A stretch of DNA of 64,000 nt from Limnovirga soli (GTDB lineage: Bacteria > Bacteroidota > Bacteroidia > Chitinophagales > Chitinophagaceae): contig NZ_WHPF01000014.1 of NCBI RefSeq assembly GCF_013106755.1, positions 108,299-172,298 of the forward strand, in the 5' to 3' direction. A program made the translations under genes and the position numbers. Below the pieces are notes generated by a model that did no database searches, was not told the origin of the DNA, and saw only the letters and a program-made list of their open reading frames with translations. Below, in pieces: positions 26,901 through 33,795 of the stretch (position 1 is the stretch's first letter; each line of letters begins with the position of its first letter).

Positions 26901-27276
26901 ACAGGCATTGGATATACTCTCAAAATTAGGAGAAGACAAAGATAGTTTTAGAAAACTGGGGTTAACTTTTGAGGAAAAAGCTTTCTATGATATACTTATG
27001 CATCTACGAGACAAGTATAACTTTGAGTTTGGTGTAGATAAAAAGGTGGGTAGTTTAATTATAAACGATAAATGTAAAGTTTTAGCTCAAAAAATTAAAG
27101 AGTTGATTGATGTGCAATCATCGTTTACGGACTGGCTTAACAATACCAATGTAAAAGCAGACTTGAATCAAAAAATATTCTTTTGTTTGATAAATAATGG
27201 TTATCCACCGCAACACAATGATGAAGTGTTCGATCAAGTAATGGGTCAGGTGGAAAATTTCAAACAGAAAATTTAA
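23959..27276 (+). CDS. hsdR: type I restriction-modification restriction subunit
   Basis: 1105 residues, full length. The N-terminal nuclease domain shows PD144-145 and ELK159-161 (IPDVLLFVNGIPLCIFELK). The SF2 translocase motor follows, with Walker A GATGCGKT at 304-311, DEAH at 409-412, GFTGTPID and the late motif QSLIQTISRVNRKYTGK. It forms the restriction complex with HsdM and HsdS, translocating DNA from unmethylated sites before cutting. The start overlaps hsdS by 8 bases. No frameshift or missing motif is seen, so the system looks intact. Confidence 0.96.
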   Translation: MDSKMNDYMKGKYYESDYEEALIDLLVQQGWEYKHGGSIARNNREVLLVNDLTDYLEQRYTDLKKSDIEEITNRLRYVSGQTHFELLRNTYYLVRDGFRYTRNQDGKTFDIEFVDFEAENSNNIYRCVNQFEVGYGLKDDKRIPDVLLFVNGIPLCIFELKNPIDFNATIANAYDQIHNRYKRDIPHLLRYSVLSCISDATVNNTKLGTSYTPYNHYYAWKKVNNEDESAKRGSDQVRTIVAGVYEPNRFLEIIRDFVYFPDKKYDKDEEVVCRYPQFFATRMLKESVLKAHAANNRKGGTYFGATGCGKTYTMMFLARQLSLRCEELGSPTIVMIVDRDDLQTQAGKLFLRSEDFLSLGAAKIIADRRDLKTELSIRESGGFFICTIQKFCEEIGELNTRKNIICFSDEAHRSQVRLNSQLKIKDKKTESISIDDTPIGAFITKPYAEHLRSAFPNATFVGFTGTPIDETIQVFGEVVDRYTMQQSVEDDITVELKYIPRIANVTLDSEKVKEIDAYYKQCADDGATEDDVAASKTAMSAMEVILGDEDRLGRLAKDIIEHYSNACENKPDVVQKAMIVASKRKIAYRLLQKFREQKPQWFEERKSPDDSKLTSDEFKELSPMPTIAMVATRGKDDPADMYTYIGDKARSKKLDDAFKTDHSNFRIVIVVDMWITGFDVPSLTYLYNDKPLQKQSLIQTISRVNRKYTGKEFGYIIDYIGIRDNMMEAMRKFGGETFGPSEDDVQQALEALIIELKILKEVFVGFDITPFTGPKTSPLDRLECLSSAADYIITLTEQLNLSNEREKPKTVSVKTFFLAHVKRLRTAYDICQPSNVLTNEQLSLSQCLMAVASYIRKTSGEKHDTESMNSAVEKMVAEALKCNSVVSILQTDVEESIFSPEFVEQLENIKLPATKLEVLIKMLRKSIKEYKDTNKIAAEKYEELLKKTLDEYHNRRESLSSSEATETQTEAVNSIIRNATQQALDILSKLGEDKDSFRKLGLTFEEKAFYDILMHLRDKYNFEFGVDKKVGSLIINDKCKVLAQKIKELIDVQSSFTDWLNNTNVKADLNQKIFFCLINNGYPPQHNDEVFDQVMGQVENFKQKI

Positions 27277-27370
27277 GAAGATATTACACAAATCTAAACA
27301 GACAATGACACGGGAACGCAAAAAGGATAATGGCTTACAGTCACGGTCGATAGAACATCAGGAGAAAATC

Positions 27371-27440
27371 CAGTCAAATTAACCCCTTAATACCAGCGTA
27401 AACTGACCCCCTACCGCCAGTGCAAATTGACCCCCTAAAA
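27371..27440 (+). mobile_element. IS21-like terminal repeat array, solo end
   Basis: Three ~23-base direct repeats beginning CAG at 27371, 27394 and 27418, each containing the motif AAAYTGACCCCCTA or a variant (AAATTAACCCCTTA). Such multiple repeats mark the transposase-binding ends of IS21-family elements in Bacteroidota. No istA or istB gene is present, so this is a relic. Confidence 0.55.
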
Positions 27441-27639
27441 ACGAGTAAAATCAATCAGCAAATGCACAGGGGTTGTACGCAACAACATTAAAAAATACTT
27501 GTATCCTTATGTACTATCAGAGAAAATAATTGATGAGATTGAAGCAATTAGTGATGCAGAGATGTCGCGACTGTTCTTAATTAATGTAGAGCACATACTT
27601 GCCATTTGGGTAATCAATATCATATATAATTATTTCTAA
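27439..27639 (+). pseudogene. ORF remnant without start
   Basis: 66 open codons directly behind the IS21-like end, with no early ATG, encoding ...KKYLYPYVLSEKIIDEIEAI then SDAEMSRLFLINVEHILAIW. Composition looks protein-like. It is probably the 3' end of a gene cut by the insertion element. No family recognised. Confidence 0.35.
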
Positions 27640-27720
27640 CTCGTTTAGCTGTTTTAGCAGAAAATCAGCATCTTGTATGCTGCAATTAATTATTATCCTC
27701 TGAAAATAACTTTTTTTCTT

Positions 27721-27819
27721 TGCTACTTTCTTTTAACAAGCTGAGCGAACGACTGAAGCATGAGGGAGTGAGCGAAGCGCAGTAAAAAAGAAAGTAGCCC
27801 GGGCAATGCCGGGCTTTTT
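27721..27819 (+). terminator. long inverted repeat with terminator
   Basis: GCTACTTTCTTTT near 27721 pairs with AAAAAAGAAAGTAGC (27785-27798). The downstream AGCCCGG-GCAATG-CCGGGCTTTTT stem at 27796-27819 is a plus-strand rho-independent terminator. The intervening bases GTGAGCGAAGC are a purine-rich stretch. Confidence 0.6.
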
Positions 27820-27825
27820 GGTGCT

Positions 27826-27852
27826 GCACAAGTGTGCGACGCAAGTAAAGCT
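27826..27852 (-). repeat. interspersed repeat, copy 8
   Basis: Full core on the minus strand, 18 bases behind the stop of the DUF932 gene and in its sense direction. Confidence 0.92.
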
Positions 27853-27870
27853 TAATATGTGGGTTTCAGG

Positions 27871-28875
27871 TTAGTTCAAAAAATCGCTGTATTTACTGCA
27901 TATTTCAAAGGCTTTTTTAGTGCGGACTAACCCTGTACCATACAGGATAGAATTTAGCTTTGCATCGGCATTTTTATAGTCTTTCACATTTTGATAATAG
28001 CCTGTTATGGCGTTGTATGCGCCAAACAAAGTGCCTGCCGTTGTTTCCATTTGTTGGGTTGGGCTGGCAAATGCATAGCTTAATACATCATCAACGGTAT
28101 CAACAAACTGGCTGCTAAATTCGAAAGCAGCATTTTCTGTTACTATTGCCTGAAATACTTCTTTGTTTGGTGCCATGGCAAGCTGTACCAATTTTTTTAA
28201 CTGCTCATCGGTTATACGGGTTTTAGCCCATTTGTTAAATAGGGTGGTTAGCTGGTCGGTAATATTATCAGATATTGCAATAATACGGGCGGCTTCGGTT
28301 AACTTCTCAGCTGCGTTGGCTGTATGCTTTATAAATACTGCATTGCTGTGGTTTCTTAGCGCCATGTTTAAGGTATTGTTACATACTATGCGAATGGGTG
28401 TAAATGCTGCCATAATTGAGCCGCTGCCATCGTGCGAAGTAGTAAGAAAAATGTATTTTTCTATATCATCATTACGACCAACGCGAATAACATCGGGCAT
28501 TTTAGCGGTAATAAAGATGCGCTCACCGTTGCCCAAAGCTCCTGCAGTTTCGTATTTTATGCCGCTGCCATCGCTCACCAGGTTATCGAAAAATGTAAAG
28601 GCAGTTTCATTTTGTACCACCTGGTACTTTGCGCCAACTATGCCCAAAATTTGGGCGGTGTCTTCTCGAACTGTGGCAAAAAAGTTGGGTACTTTTTGAC
28701 TATCTGTAAACAGGTCTTTTTTAACTACGTTGTAATCCAGTCCTGCCAATTTAATTGCCTCTGCGCTGGTGGGGTAGTTTTCAACTATTTGCCCTAATCC
28801 GTGCCAAGCTTTTTCTTTAACTGAAAAAAAGCTGTCCATTCCTGTAATTGCGTTGCGGTTAATATTGTGTGCCAT
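27871..28875 (-). CDS. DUF932 phage/plasmid-like protein
   Basis: 334 residues. Recognised as DUF932 by the N-terminal AWHGLGQIVENYPTSAEAIKLA, a W-H-x-x-G near residue 24 typical of this family, the central FLTTSHDGSGSIMAAFTPIRIVCNNTL (residues ~142-170), and the late NAITGYYQNV. DUF932 proteins are frequent on phages and plasmids; their biochemical role is not known. It is the leftmost gene of the minus-strand phage block and lies 75 bases beyond the gene at 28951, with a palindromic terminator between. Confidence 0.75.
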   Translation of the reverse strand: MAHNINRNAITGMDSFFSVKEKAWHGLGQIVENYPTSAEAIKLAGLDYNVVKKDLFTDSQKVPNFFATVREDTAQILGIVGAKYQVVQNETAFTFFDNLVSDGSGIKYETAGALGNGERIFITAKMPDVIRVGRNDDIEKYIFLTTSHDGSGSIMAAFTPIRIVCNNTLNMALRNHSNAVFIKHTANAAEKLTEAARIIAISDNITDQLTTLFNKWAKTRITDEQLKKLVQLAMAPNKEVFQAIVTENAAFEFSSQFVDTVDDVLSYAFASPTQQMETTAGTLFGAYNAITGYYQNVKDYKNADAKLNSILYGTGLVRTKKAFEICSKYSDFLN

Positions 28876-28905
28876 AAATTTTTAATTAAAAAGTTGTAGT
28901 GAGGT

Positions 28906-28936
28906 AAAAAAATGCAGCTGCATTATGCAGCTGCAT
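28906..28936 (-). terminator. palindromic terminator
   Basis: Two ATGCAGCTGCAT palindromes in tandem form one ~27-base near-perfect palindrome; in the minus direction a run of T follows. It ends the transcript of the gene at 28951-29358. Confidence 0.65.
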
Positions 28937-28950
28937 TGGTGGGGGTTTGG

Positions 28951-29358
28951 TTAGAAATTAAAATTAAAATCGTTATCGATGGTAGCCAGTTCAGCCAATA
29001 ATTTGGCTTTAGCCATTGCCACTATTTCGCCTATTACAATAGGGTGTGAGATGGCAAAGGTTTTGCCTTTGCTATCTGTTAGGCGAACGTTGCAACTATC
29101 CCCTGAAGGGCTAATGTAAAAATCTGAAAGGCTGTCAACTGCATCACTAATTTTTTCCCTGCGTTCTAACAATTTGCCAAGGGCGTGAAATTTGTTCATG
29201 CGGTCTTCAATGCTCGGGGTTTTAGCGGGGGCGGGCACTCCAAAATTGCTTAGTTCGGGCTTTTGCTCGGGGGCTTTTGGTTGCTCTTGTTTTGGGGCTG
29301 CTGCTGGCTTAACATCTTTGGTTGCGCCATTGGTCGGAGTGTCTTTAATAATAGACAT
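28951..29358 (-). CDS. hypothetical phage protein with proline-rich N-terminus
   Basis: 135 residues, not recognised. Residues ~14-50 are rich in Pro, Ala, Lys and Gln (AAAPKQEQPKAPEQKPE), suggesting a flexible tail, followed by a helical stretch (IEDRMNKFHALGKLLERREK) and a compact domain with FYISPSGDSCNVRLTDSKGK. It is transcribed with the DUF932 gene direction and shares the phage-block orientation. It could be a DNA-associated or accessory early protein; no motif decides this. Confidence 0.55.
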   Translation of the reverse strand: MSIIKDTPTNGATKDVKPAAAPKQEQPKAPEQKPELSNFGVPAPAKTPSIEDRMNKFHALGKLLERREKISDAVDSLSDFYISPSGDSCNVRLTDSKGKTFAISHPIVIGEIVAMAKAKLLAELATIDNDFNFNF

Positions 29359-29877
29359 AAAAATCGGACAGTTTTTGCGGTGTGTCTCACCGTTTTAATA
29401 ATACACTAATTTACTAAAAGGTTTTAATATATACAAACTTTAAGGTAAAAAGTTTTGTATTATTTTTTAAACAGGAAACCCAATAAAATCAAGTGTTTCA
29501 GCGAATTTTTAAATAAAATTCGTCTGAACCCCAACGGAGTTGCACGGCGTGTCCTAAAGTTCAGGTGTGCGGACAATGGCTTTCATAGATATATGGCGCT
29601 CCACAGTGCGCCCTATTACGCTCCGTGGTGCGCTATATGGCGAAAAGCCCCCCTTATGAGCGAGTTTACGAGCGGACAGCCCCCTTATGCCGAAGTATTG
29701 AGGCATAAGACCGCCCTTATACAGCTGTTTGGTTGAAAACCAAAGTGCTGTTACTATTAGCATTGTTGAGTTGATTTGAGACAGAAATGAACGCAGTGAA
29801 TGAATGGACAAAAGCAATATAGCAATGCGATAAAAGATGTCCTTATTGTATTAGTTTAATAACATCTAACAAATGGA

Positions 29878-29903
29878 ACCTCACCCAGGCATGCCGGGTG
29901 AGG
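29878..29903. terminator. hairpin, possible terminator
   Basis: CCTCACCC-AGGCATGCC-GGGTGAGG with an internal GGCATGCC palindrome. No T run follows, so a terminator role is not certain. Confidence 0.4.
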
Positions 29904-29939
29904 TGTAGTGCGGGAGATGATTATTTAACGTTGGCTGTT

Positions 29940-29980
29940 GCAACAATTGTAGCGTTATGCAATAACGTTTGAATTGTTGC
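29940..29980. other. 41-base two-stage hairpin
   Basis: Outer arms GCAACAATT / AATTGTTGC, internal loop GTAG/TTTG, inner arms CGTTAT / ATAACG, loop GCA. Fifteen uninterrupted pairs apart from one symmetric internal loop. Not followed by a T run. Confidence 0.6.
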
Positions 29981-30065
29981 TTGCGTTAGGGATAGAAGTG
30001 GAAAGCCCACAGCGAAGCGAGGACTTGGAACGGAAAGCCCGGCTCATCCGAAGGTGAGCAACGCC

Positions 30066-31634
30066 CTAATTTGTTTTCATAAAATCTGAGCCATCTGATA
30101 ATGTATGCACTCCATCAAACTCAAATACCCACCACACTATCGTATCAAATGCATCTGGCCCATGCGTACTTTCTTCTGCTGGGAAGTTTGGATTCTTCTC
30201 ACTCTTCTTATCCTTCTTTGTAACATTACCTTGAATCTCTGCTTTCGTTTGCTCTATCGCTTTTATCAACGTATCACACGTAAGCTCATTAACTCTTATC
30301 GCATGTTGCCCACTCTTGGCCAACCATATTTTAAAATTGTCAAACTTAGTATCATGTTCCGGTGCTTTACCTATCGGATGTTCTATCACATCCCAATCAT
30401 CGGGGAACGCATTTATAAATATATCGCGGAAGGTTGTTTTACTTGGCGACCTACCTATGGCCGTATGATCATACACGTAATGGAATTCTTTATTCTGGTG
30501 ATGCTTGTACTTCTCACAAAACCCCTTTACTGTATCTTCAATTCCATTGGGCGCCAGCTCCCAGATATAATCAATCACGTTTACCGTTTCAAAAATTGAG
30601 TTAGGTAGTTTACTTACCTGCGCTACAGGTAACGGACTAATCCTGAAATTGTAATCCATTGCCCCAATAAAGGGTAGGGTTGGGTTATAATCATTGGTAC
30701 TCTTGTACTTATTTAATTTGGTAAAAGTAGGGTAGTAAGCATGCTCTACCTTATCAGGATCATGGTTGAGGAACGATACATTAAACTCATACTCACTTCT
30801 CGATATTCGCCTGGCACGTTTAAAAAAGAACTCACCCAGCGTGGCTTTGTTCTCAAAGGGTTTCATATCACTAAAGTAAACCAGGTTCTTTCTAAGTCGC
30901 CTCAGCTTATCCTCGTAAGCATCTATTTTATTTTTATACTCATAGATCGTTTTGGTGCTGGTATATTGCTGCATCTCCTGTTTCCATAAAAGAATCTGCA
31001 TCTGCATCACATATACCATTTCAACAGCCTTCTCGTTCATCAGCTTTTTCTTGCGCAAAAACCATTTTACTTTCGGGCCGTACTTATCCGTAAACATCCA
31101 TACACTCAGGTACTCAGGCAAATGACCAAAATATTCTTCTGCACCACGCAATGCCGGCAATACCTCACTGTTTATTTTATCTTCATCGCAATACTTAACC
31201 TCATCACCAATTGCCGCCTGTGCATTAAAGGCATTGCCGCTACCTTCAACTGCCAGGCTAACCAAACAAAATGCACATCCATTACTGCAGCTGATAACAT
31301 TTTCAAATATATCCAATGGTATCAATGGCTTTGCCCAATGCTCCGGAGGGCGTTTGTATTTTACATAGTCAATACCTTCTACCCATCCAAACTTCTTTTC
31401 CAGAAAGAAAATAATATTGGGCACAATCCTTTCCTTCAATCGTTTATATGTATCGCTAAATAAAAGAATCTGGCTGCGTGGCATCACTTCACTTAACCGT
31501 TGTATGCGTGGGCCCATACCACCACCTGTTTTACCGCCACCCCTTTGCCATGCAGCATAAGTAACGTTGGCATTAATAATTTGTATTAATGCCTGGCTAT
31601 CATGAAGGGTTACTTCAATACTATCAGAATTCAT
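30066..31634 (-). CDS. phage terminase large subunit
   Basis: 522 residues. An ATPase domain with a Walker A-like loop at AAWQRGGGKTGG (residues ~27-38) and acidic AAIGDEVKYCDED (around residue 140) as Walker B, then a nuclease domain with the RNase H-like first aspartate in FIGAMDYNFRISP and a final HGPDAFDTIVWWVF. It powers packaging of phage DNA into the prohead and cuts the concatemer. It overlaps the upstream small-subunit candidate by 11 bases. Length fits the family. It is the last structural-module gene of the minus-strand block. Confidence 0.85.
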   Translation of the reverse strand: MNSDSIEVTLHDSQALIQIINANVTYAAWQRGGGKTGGGMGPRIQRLSEVMPRSQILLFSDTYKRLKERIVPNIIFFLEKKFGWVEGIDYVKYKRPPEHWAKPLIPLDIFENVISCSNGCAFCLVSLAVEGSGNAFNAQAAIGDEVKYCDEDKINSEVLPALRGAEEYFGHLPEYLSVWMFTDKYGPKVKWFLRKKKLMNEKAVEMVYVMQMQILLWKQEMQQYTSTKTIYEYKNKIDAYEDKLRRLRKNLVYFSDMKPFENKATLGEFFFKRARRISRSEYEFNVSFLNHDPDKVEHAYYPTFTKLNKYKSTNDYNPTLPFIGAMDYNFRISPLPVAQVSKLPNSIFETVNVIDYIWELAPNGIEDTVKGFCEKYKHHQNKEFHYVYDHTAIGRSPSKTTFRDIFINAFPDDWDVIEHPIGKAPEHDTKFDNFKIWLAKSGQHAIRVNELTCDTLIKAIEQTKAEIQGNVTKKDKKSEKNPNFPAEESTHGPDAFDTIVWWVFEFDGVHTLSDGSDFMKTN

Positions 31635-32175
31635 CTTTGCCCTCCAATTCTTTAATTACCACTTCTGCTTCAGCAAAAGCTTGGTCTGCAGTTAATTGAG
31701 TAACAATTAAATTATTCTGTATAATAAAGTTGATGGTTTTAGGCGCCCTTATCGGCTTACTCTCAGGGTACATATCAATATACTCCCGCAATTCCTTTTC
31801 CAGTTTGGCAGCACTGGCATAATCTTTATCAATAAAAGCATCATTAATTTTCTTCTGCAAAAACTCAATTCTGTTCTGGATCAGGAATTGCTTATTCAAC
31901 GGGTAACTGGCAGCAAATACATATTCAGCATTTACAATATCCCGGTAAGCAGTATCACGACTAACACCATAAGCACCAATAATAAATTGGGAAATTTGTT
32001 CCCGCTTATATTTTTGCTCCCGTATTTTTTCAGCAGCAAACTGCCAGCGATGGTAAAGCTCCATTTGCTTATCACTCAATATCAAACCTTCGGTATTATT
32101 GTTGCCGCCTGCTTCCAGATAGCGAACAATATCATCCCTGTTGGTATCACTAAATCTCGTTTTCGCCAATTCCAT
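31624..32175 (-). CDS. terminase small subunit candidate
   Basis: 183 residues. QISQFIIGAYGVSRDTAYRD (residues ~46-70) reads as a helix-turn-helix. A coiled segment follows (NRIEFLQKKINDAFIDKDYA, then AAKLEKELREYIDMYPE). Small terminase subunits recognise the packaging site and have this HTH-plus-helical layout. Position directly upstream of and overlapping terL supports the call. The next gene upstream also has an HTH-like segment and could share or hold this role. Confidence 0.65.
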   Translation of the reverse strand: MELAKTRFSDTNRDDIVRYLEAGGNNNTEGLILSDKQMELYHRWQFAAEKIREQKYKREQISQFIIGAYGVSRDTAYRDIVNAEYVFAASYPLNKQFLIQNRIEFLQKKINDAFIDKDYASAAKLEKELREYIDMYPESKPIRAPKTINFIIQNNLIVTQLTADQAFAEAEVVIKELEGKDEF

Positions 32176-32452
32176 CTTTACGTAAGGTTTTACGGGTATC
32201 TTCTAAAATTTTTACTGCTAATGTTTGTGCCGGACTGCTACCGCTTGCCGCCAAATTAAATACGCTCTCCCTTATTACCAGTTCAATGCTATTAAACCCG
32301 GTAAAATAGGCCACACTCCATTCGTCTTCACCAACCGAAAGCCTTCTGTTAAAATCATCTTTATCCAGCCCAAGCCTAAATGCAGTTTGCTCCGGAGTAT
32401 ACCCCGCAGCGCTTAAACGTTTAATGGCATCCAAAAGGTTAAGATCTTCCAT
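32150..32452 (-). CDS. small HTH-like phage protein
   Basis: 100 residues. LLDAIKRLSAAGYTPEQTAFRLGLDKDDFNRRL (residues ~5-36) has the spacing of a helix-turn-helix and resembles the N-terminus of small terminase proteins. It overlaps the following gene by 26 bases and the preceding PLD-like gene by 14. A DNA-binding packaging factor is likely, but it may be only a helper of the larger neighbour. Confidence 0.6.
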   Translation of the reverse strand: MEDLNLLDAIKRLSAAGYTPEQTAFRLGLDKDDFNRRLSVGEDEWSVAYFTGFNSIELVIRESVFNLAASGSSPAQTLAVKILEDTRKTLRKDGIGENEI

Positions 32453-33011
32453 CGGCTAATGCTTGTTTAATCCATTTAATCTGTTGGTCTGCAATCGCAT
32501 CATCGCAAACCACTACACCACTTTCATAGCGTTTATTCTCTGTATAATTGGCACTGCCAACTACAGCAATTTTCCATTGGGCATTTATAATAACGGTAAC
32601 TTTTGCATGCGTATCCACCATCGCGTATTTAGTGGCCATGGCTTTAATAATTTGCAAACTGCCGGCAGTGCGTACATCTACCCGGTTATCCAGCACACAA
32701 TACAAATCGATAATAACCTTTTCATCCACCAGTTGAGCAATTATACGTGCCGGTGTTTCACTCATGGCATAGGTGCTCATGTACACTTCGGCAGGGCCGG
32801 TCTTATCCAAAATAGCCATAAGCATTTGGTGCATGCTCCATTCTCCATCACTCACCCAAAATGCACAGCAGCCCGGGGCAATATTGTTAATGGTATCAGC
32901 CAGTTTAAGGCTATCACTCATAACCGTAGTTAGCTGCTCGGGCATAATGCTGCTGCTATTGGTAGCTGCTGCCGGTTTGGCAAACAGATTAAAATCAATC
33001 CTTCTTGCCAT
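32439..33011 (-). CDS. phospholipase D-like phage protein
   Basis: 190 residues. The region DTHAKVTVIINAQWKIAVVG then SANYTENKRYESGVVV matches one H-x-K...G-S-x-N half site of the PLD superfamily. VYMSTYAMSETPARII near residue 78 is the usual preceding strand-helix. Only one half site is present, so it would work as a dimer, as Nuc-type nucleases do. It could act on DNA (a nuclease) or on phosphodiesters generally. The catalytic aspartate of H-x-K-x4-D is not evident. Genes on both sides overlap it. Confidence 0.65.
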   Translation of the reverse strand: MARRIDFNLFAKPAAATNSSSIMPEQLTTVMSDSLKLADTINNIAPGCCAFWVSDGEWSMHQMLMAILDKTGPAEVYMSTYAMSETPARIIAQLVDEKVIIDLYCVLDNRVDVRTAGSLQIIKAMATKYAMVDTHAKVTVIINAQWKIAVVGSANYTENKRYESGVVVCDDAIADQQIKWIKQALADGRS

Positions 33012-33624
33012 GGCATATATTTAATTGATCCTGGTATTTCTTCAACAATGCGGCCGCATTGCTATTGCCCGGCTCTTTGCTGCAAATCAACCTGTAACGC
33101 CGTACATATTTGGTCAAATTATCAATTAGCTTGGCATGCTTAAACGGGTCTTCAGGAATGGTAAAATCATCGGTTTTAACATCTGGTACAGTTCCGTTTT
33201 CAATGTAGTAATCCCGTTTATCCCACAGTGCGTTAATCTCTTTTTCAAGTGCCAGAATTTGCTTGCAAATTTCATGGCAAGTGCTCCTGGTAGCATCGCT
33301 GTTATCGCTACCGTATTTATCCAACTCATACTGCAGATACTTCATTTTTGCATACTTCGCTTTCCAATCTTCAGTTATACTCTGTAAAATGCTATCGTTG
33401 GGGGCATCGGGCATCTTCTCGCCCTTATCGGTAGTTGGGGCAGGGGTTTTTTCACCAGCAGCACAAAGGGCTTGCATGGCTTGCAATAACTTAACTTTTA
33501 AGGCAGGGGTTTCCGCACCCGTTAGGGCTTTTTTCAATGCACCATCCTGCCCATAGCGCAGGTATAGCGTTTTGCCGATGATAAAATTTCTGCTGCCCTT
33601 CAACCAGCGTTCAATCATTTCCAT
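32995..33624 (-). CDS. hypothetical phage protein
   Basis: 210 residues from MEMIERWLKGSRNFIIGKTL. The open frame runs to 33750, but that extension reads through an interspersed repeat (copy 9), so the later start is preferred. The middle is helical (ILQSITEDWKAKYAKMKYLQ; CKQILALEKEINALWDKRDY) and the end is lysine-rich. It overlaps the PLD-like gene by 17 bases. Possibly a packaging or transcription factor of the late module; not recognised. Confidence 0.55.
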   Translation of the reverse strand: MEMIERWLKGSRNFIIGKTLYLRYGQDGALKKALTGAETPALKVKLLQAMQALCAAGEKTPAPTTDKGEKMPDAPNDSILQSITEDWKAKYAKMKYLQYELDKYGSDNSDATRSTCHEICKQILALEKEINALWDKRDYYIENGTVPDVKTDDFTIPEDPFKHAKLIDNLTKYVRRYRLICSKEPGNSNAAALLKKYQDQLNICHGKKD

Positions 33625-33699
33625 ACCGCAATGTCCGCACAGTAAACCCAACGGCAAAGGACAGTATTGGCCAAACGACCGCACACCCATTAAACACCG

Positions 33700-33719
33700 C
33701 TTGCGTCGCACTCTTGTAC
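33700..33719 (+). repeat. interspersed repeat, copy 9
   Basis: CTTGCGTCGCACTCTTGTAC preceded by CACCG, the same variant as copy 1. It is opposite in direction to the flanking minus-strand genes. Confidence 0.9.
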
Positions 33720-33737
33720 ACCATAACTTAGGGCAAC

Positions 33738-33765
33738 AAAAAAGGCCCATGCATCAAAATACACA
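33738..33765 (-). terminator. terminator behind the exported protein gene
   Basis: In the minus direction, AGGCC ... GGGCCT stem with an AT-rich loop, then TTTTTT, between the genes ending 33796 and starting 33624. Confidence 0.5.
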
Positions 33766-33795
33766 GGCCTGTTGTTCACTTAAAAATAAAAATAT

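Larger units (their letters stand above)
27277..27870. other. gene-free interval at the island end
   Basis: 594 bases with an IS21-like repeat array (27371-27440), a gene remnant without a start (27439-27639), a long inverted repeat (27721-27800), a plus-strand terminator (27796-27819) and one interspersed repeat. It separates the plus-strand defence genes from the minus-strand phage block. Confidence 0.7.
29359..30065. other. gene-free interval beside the terminase genes
   Basis: 707 bases. Short ORFs on both strands have no supporting signal. The interval holds AGCCCCCCTTATG at 29646-29658 and AGCCCCCTTATG at 29678-29689 (direct repeat), a strong hairpin CCTCACCC...GGGTGAGG at 29878-29903, and a 41-base two-stage hairpin at 29940-29980. 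Position next to terminase would suit a packaging or attachment site. Confidence 0.5.

Noticed and set aside
27371..27440. CRISPR-like array
   Set aside because: Only three imperfect units without spacers; the AAATTGACCCCCT motif fits IS21-type ends better. No CRISPR array or cas gene is seen anywhere in the window.
29455..29817. ORFs of 93 and 87 codons on opposite strands
   Set aside because: They overlap each other, match no family I know, and lie in a structured non-coding interval; no start signal supports either.
33625..33750. 42-residue N-terminal extension of the gene at 32995-33624
   Set aside because: The extension is coded by an interspersed repeat (copy 9 on the opposite strand) and cysteine/arginine-rich sequence unlike the rest; ATG 33624 is preferred.
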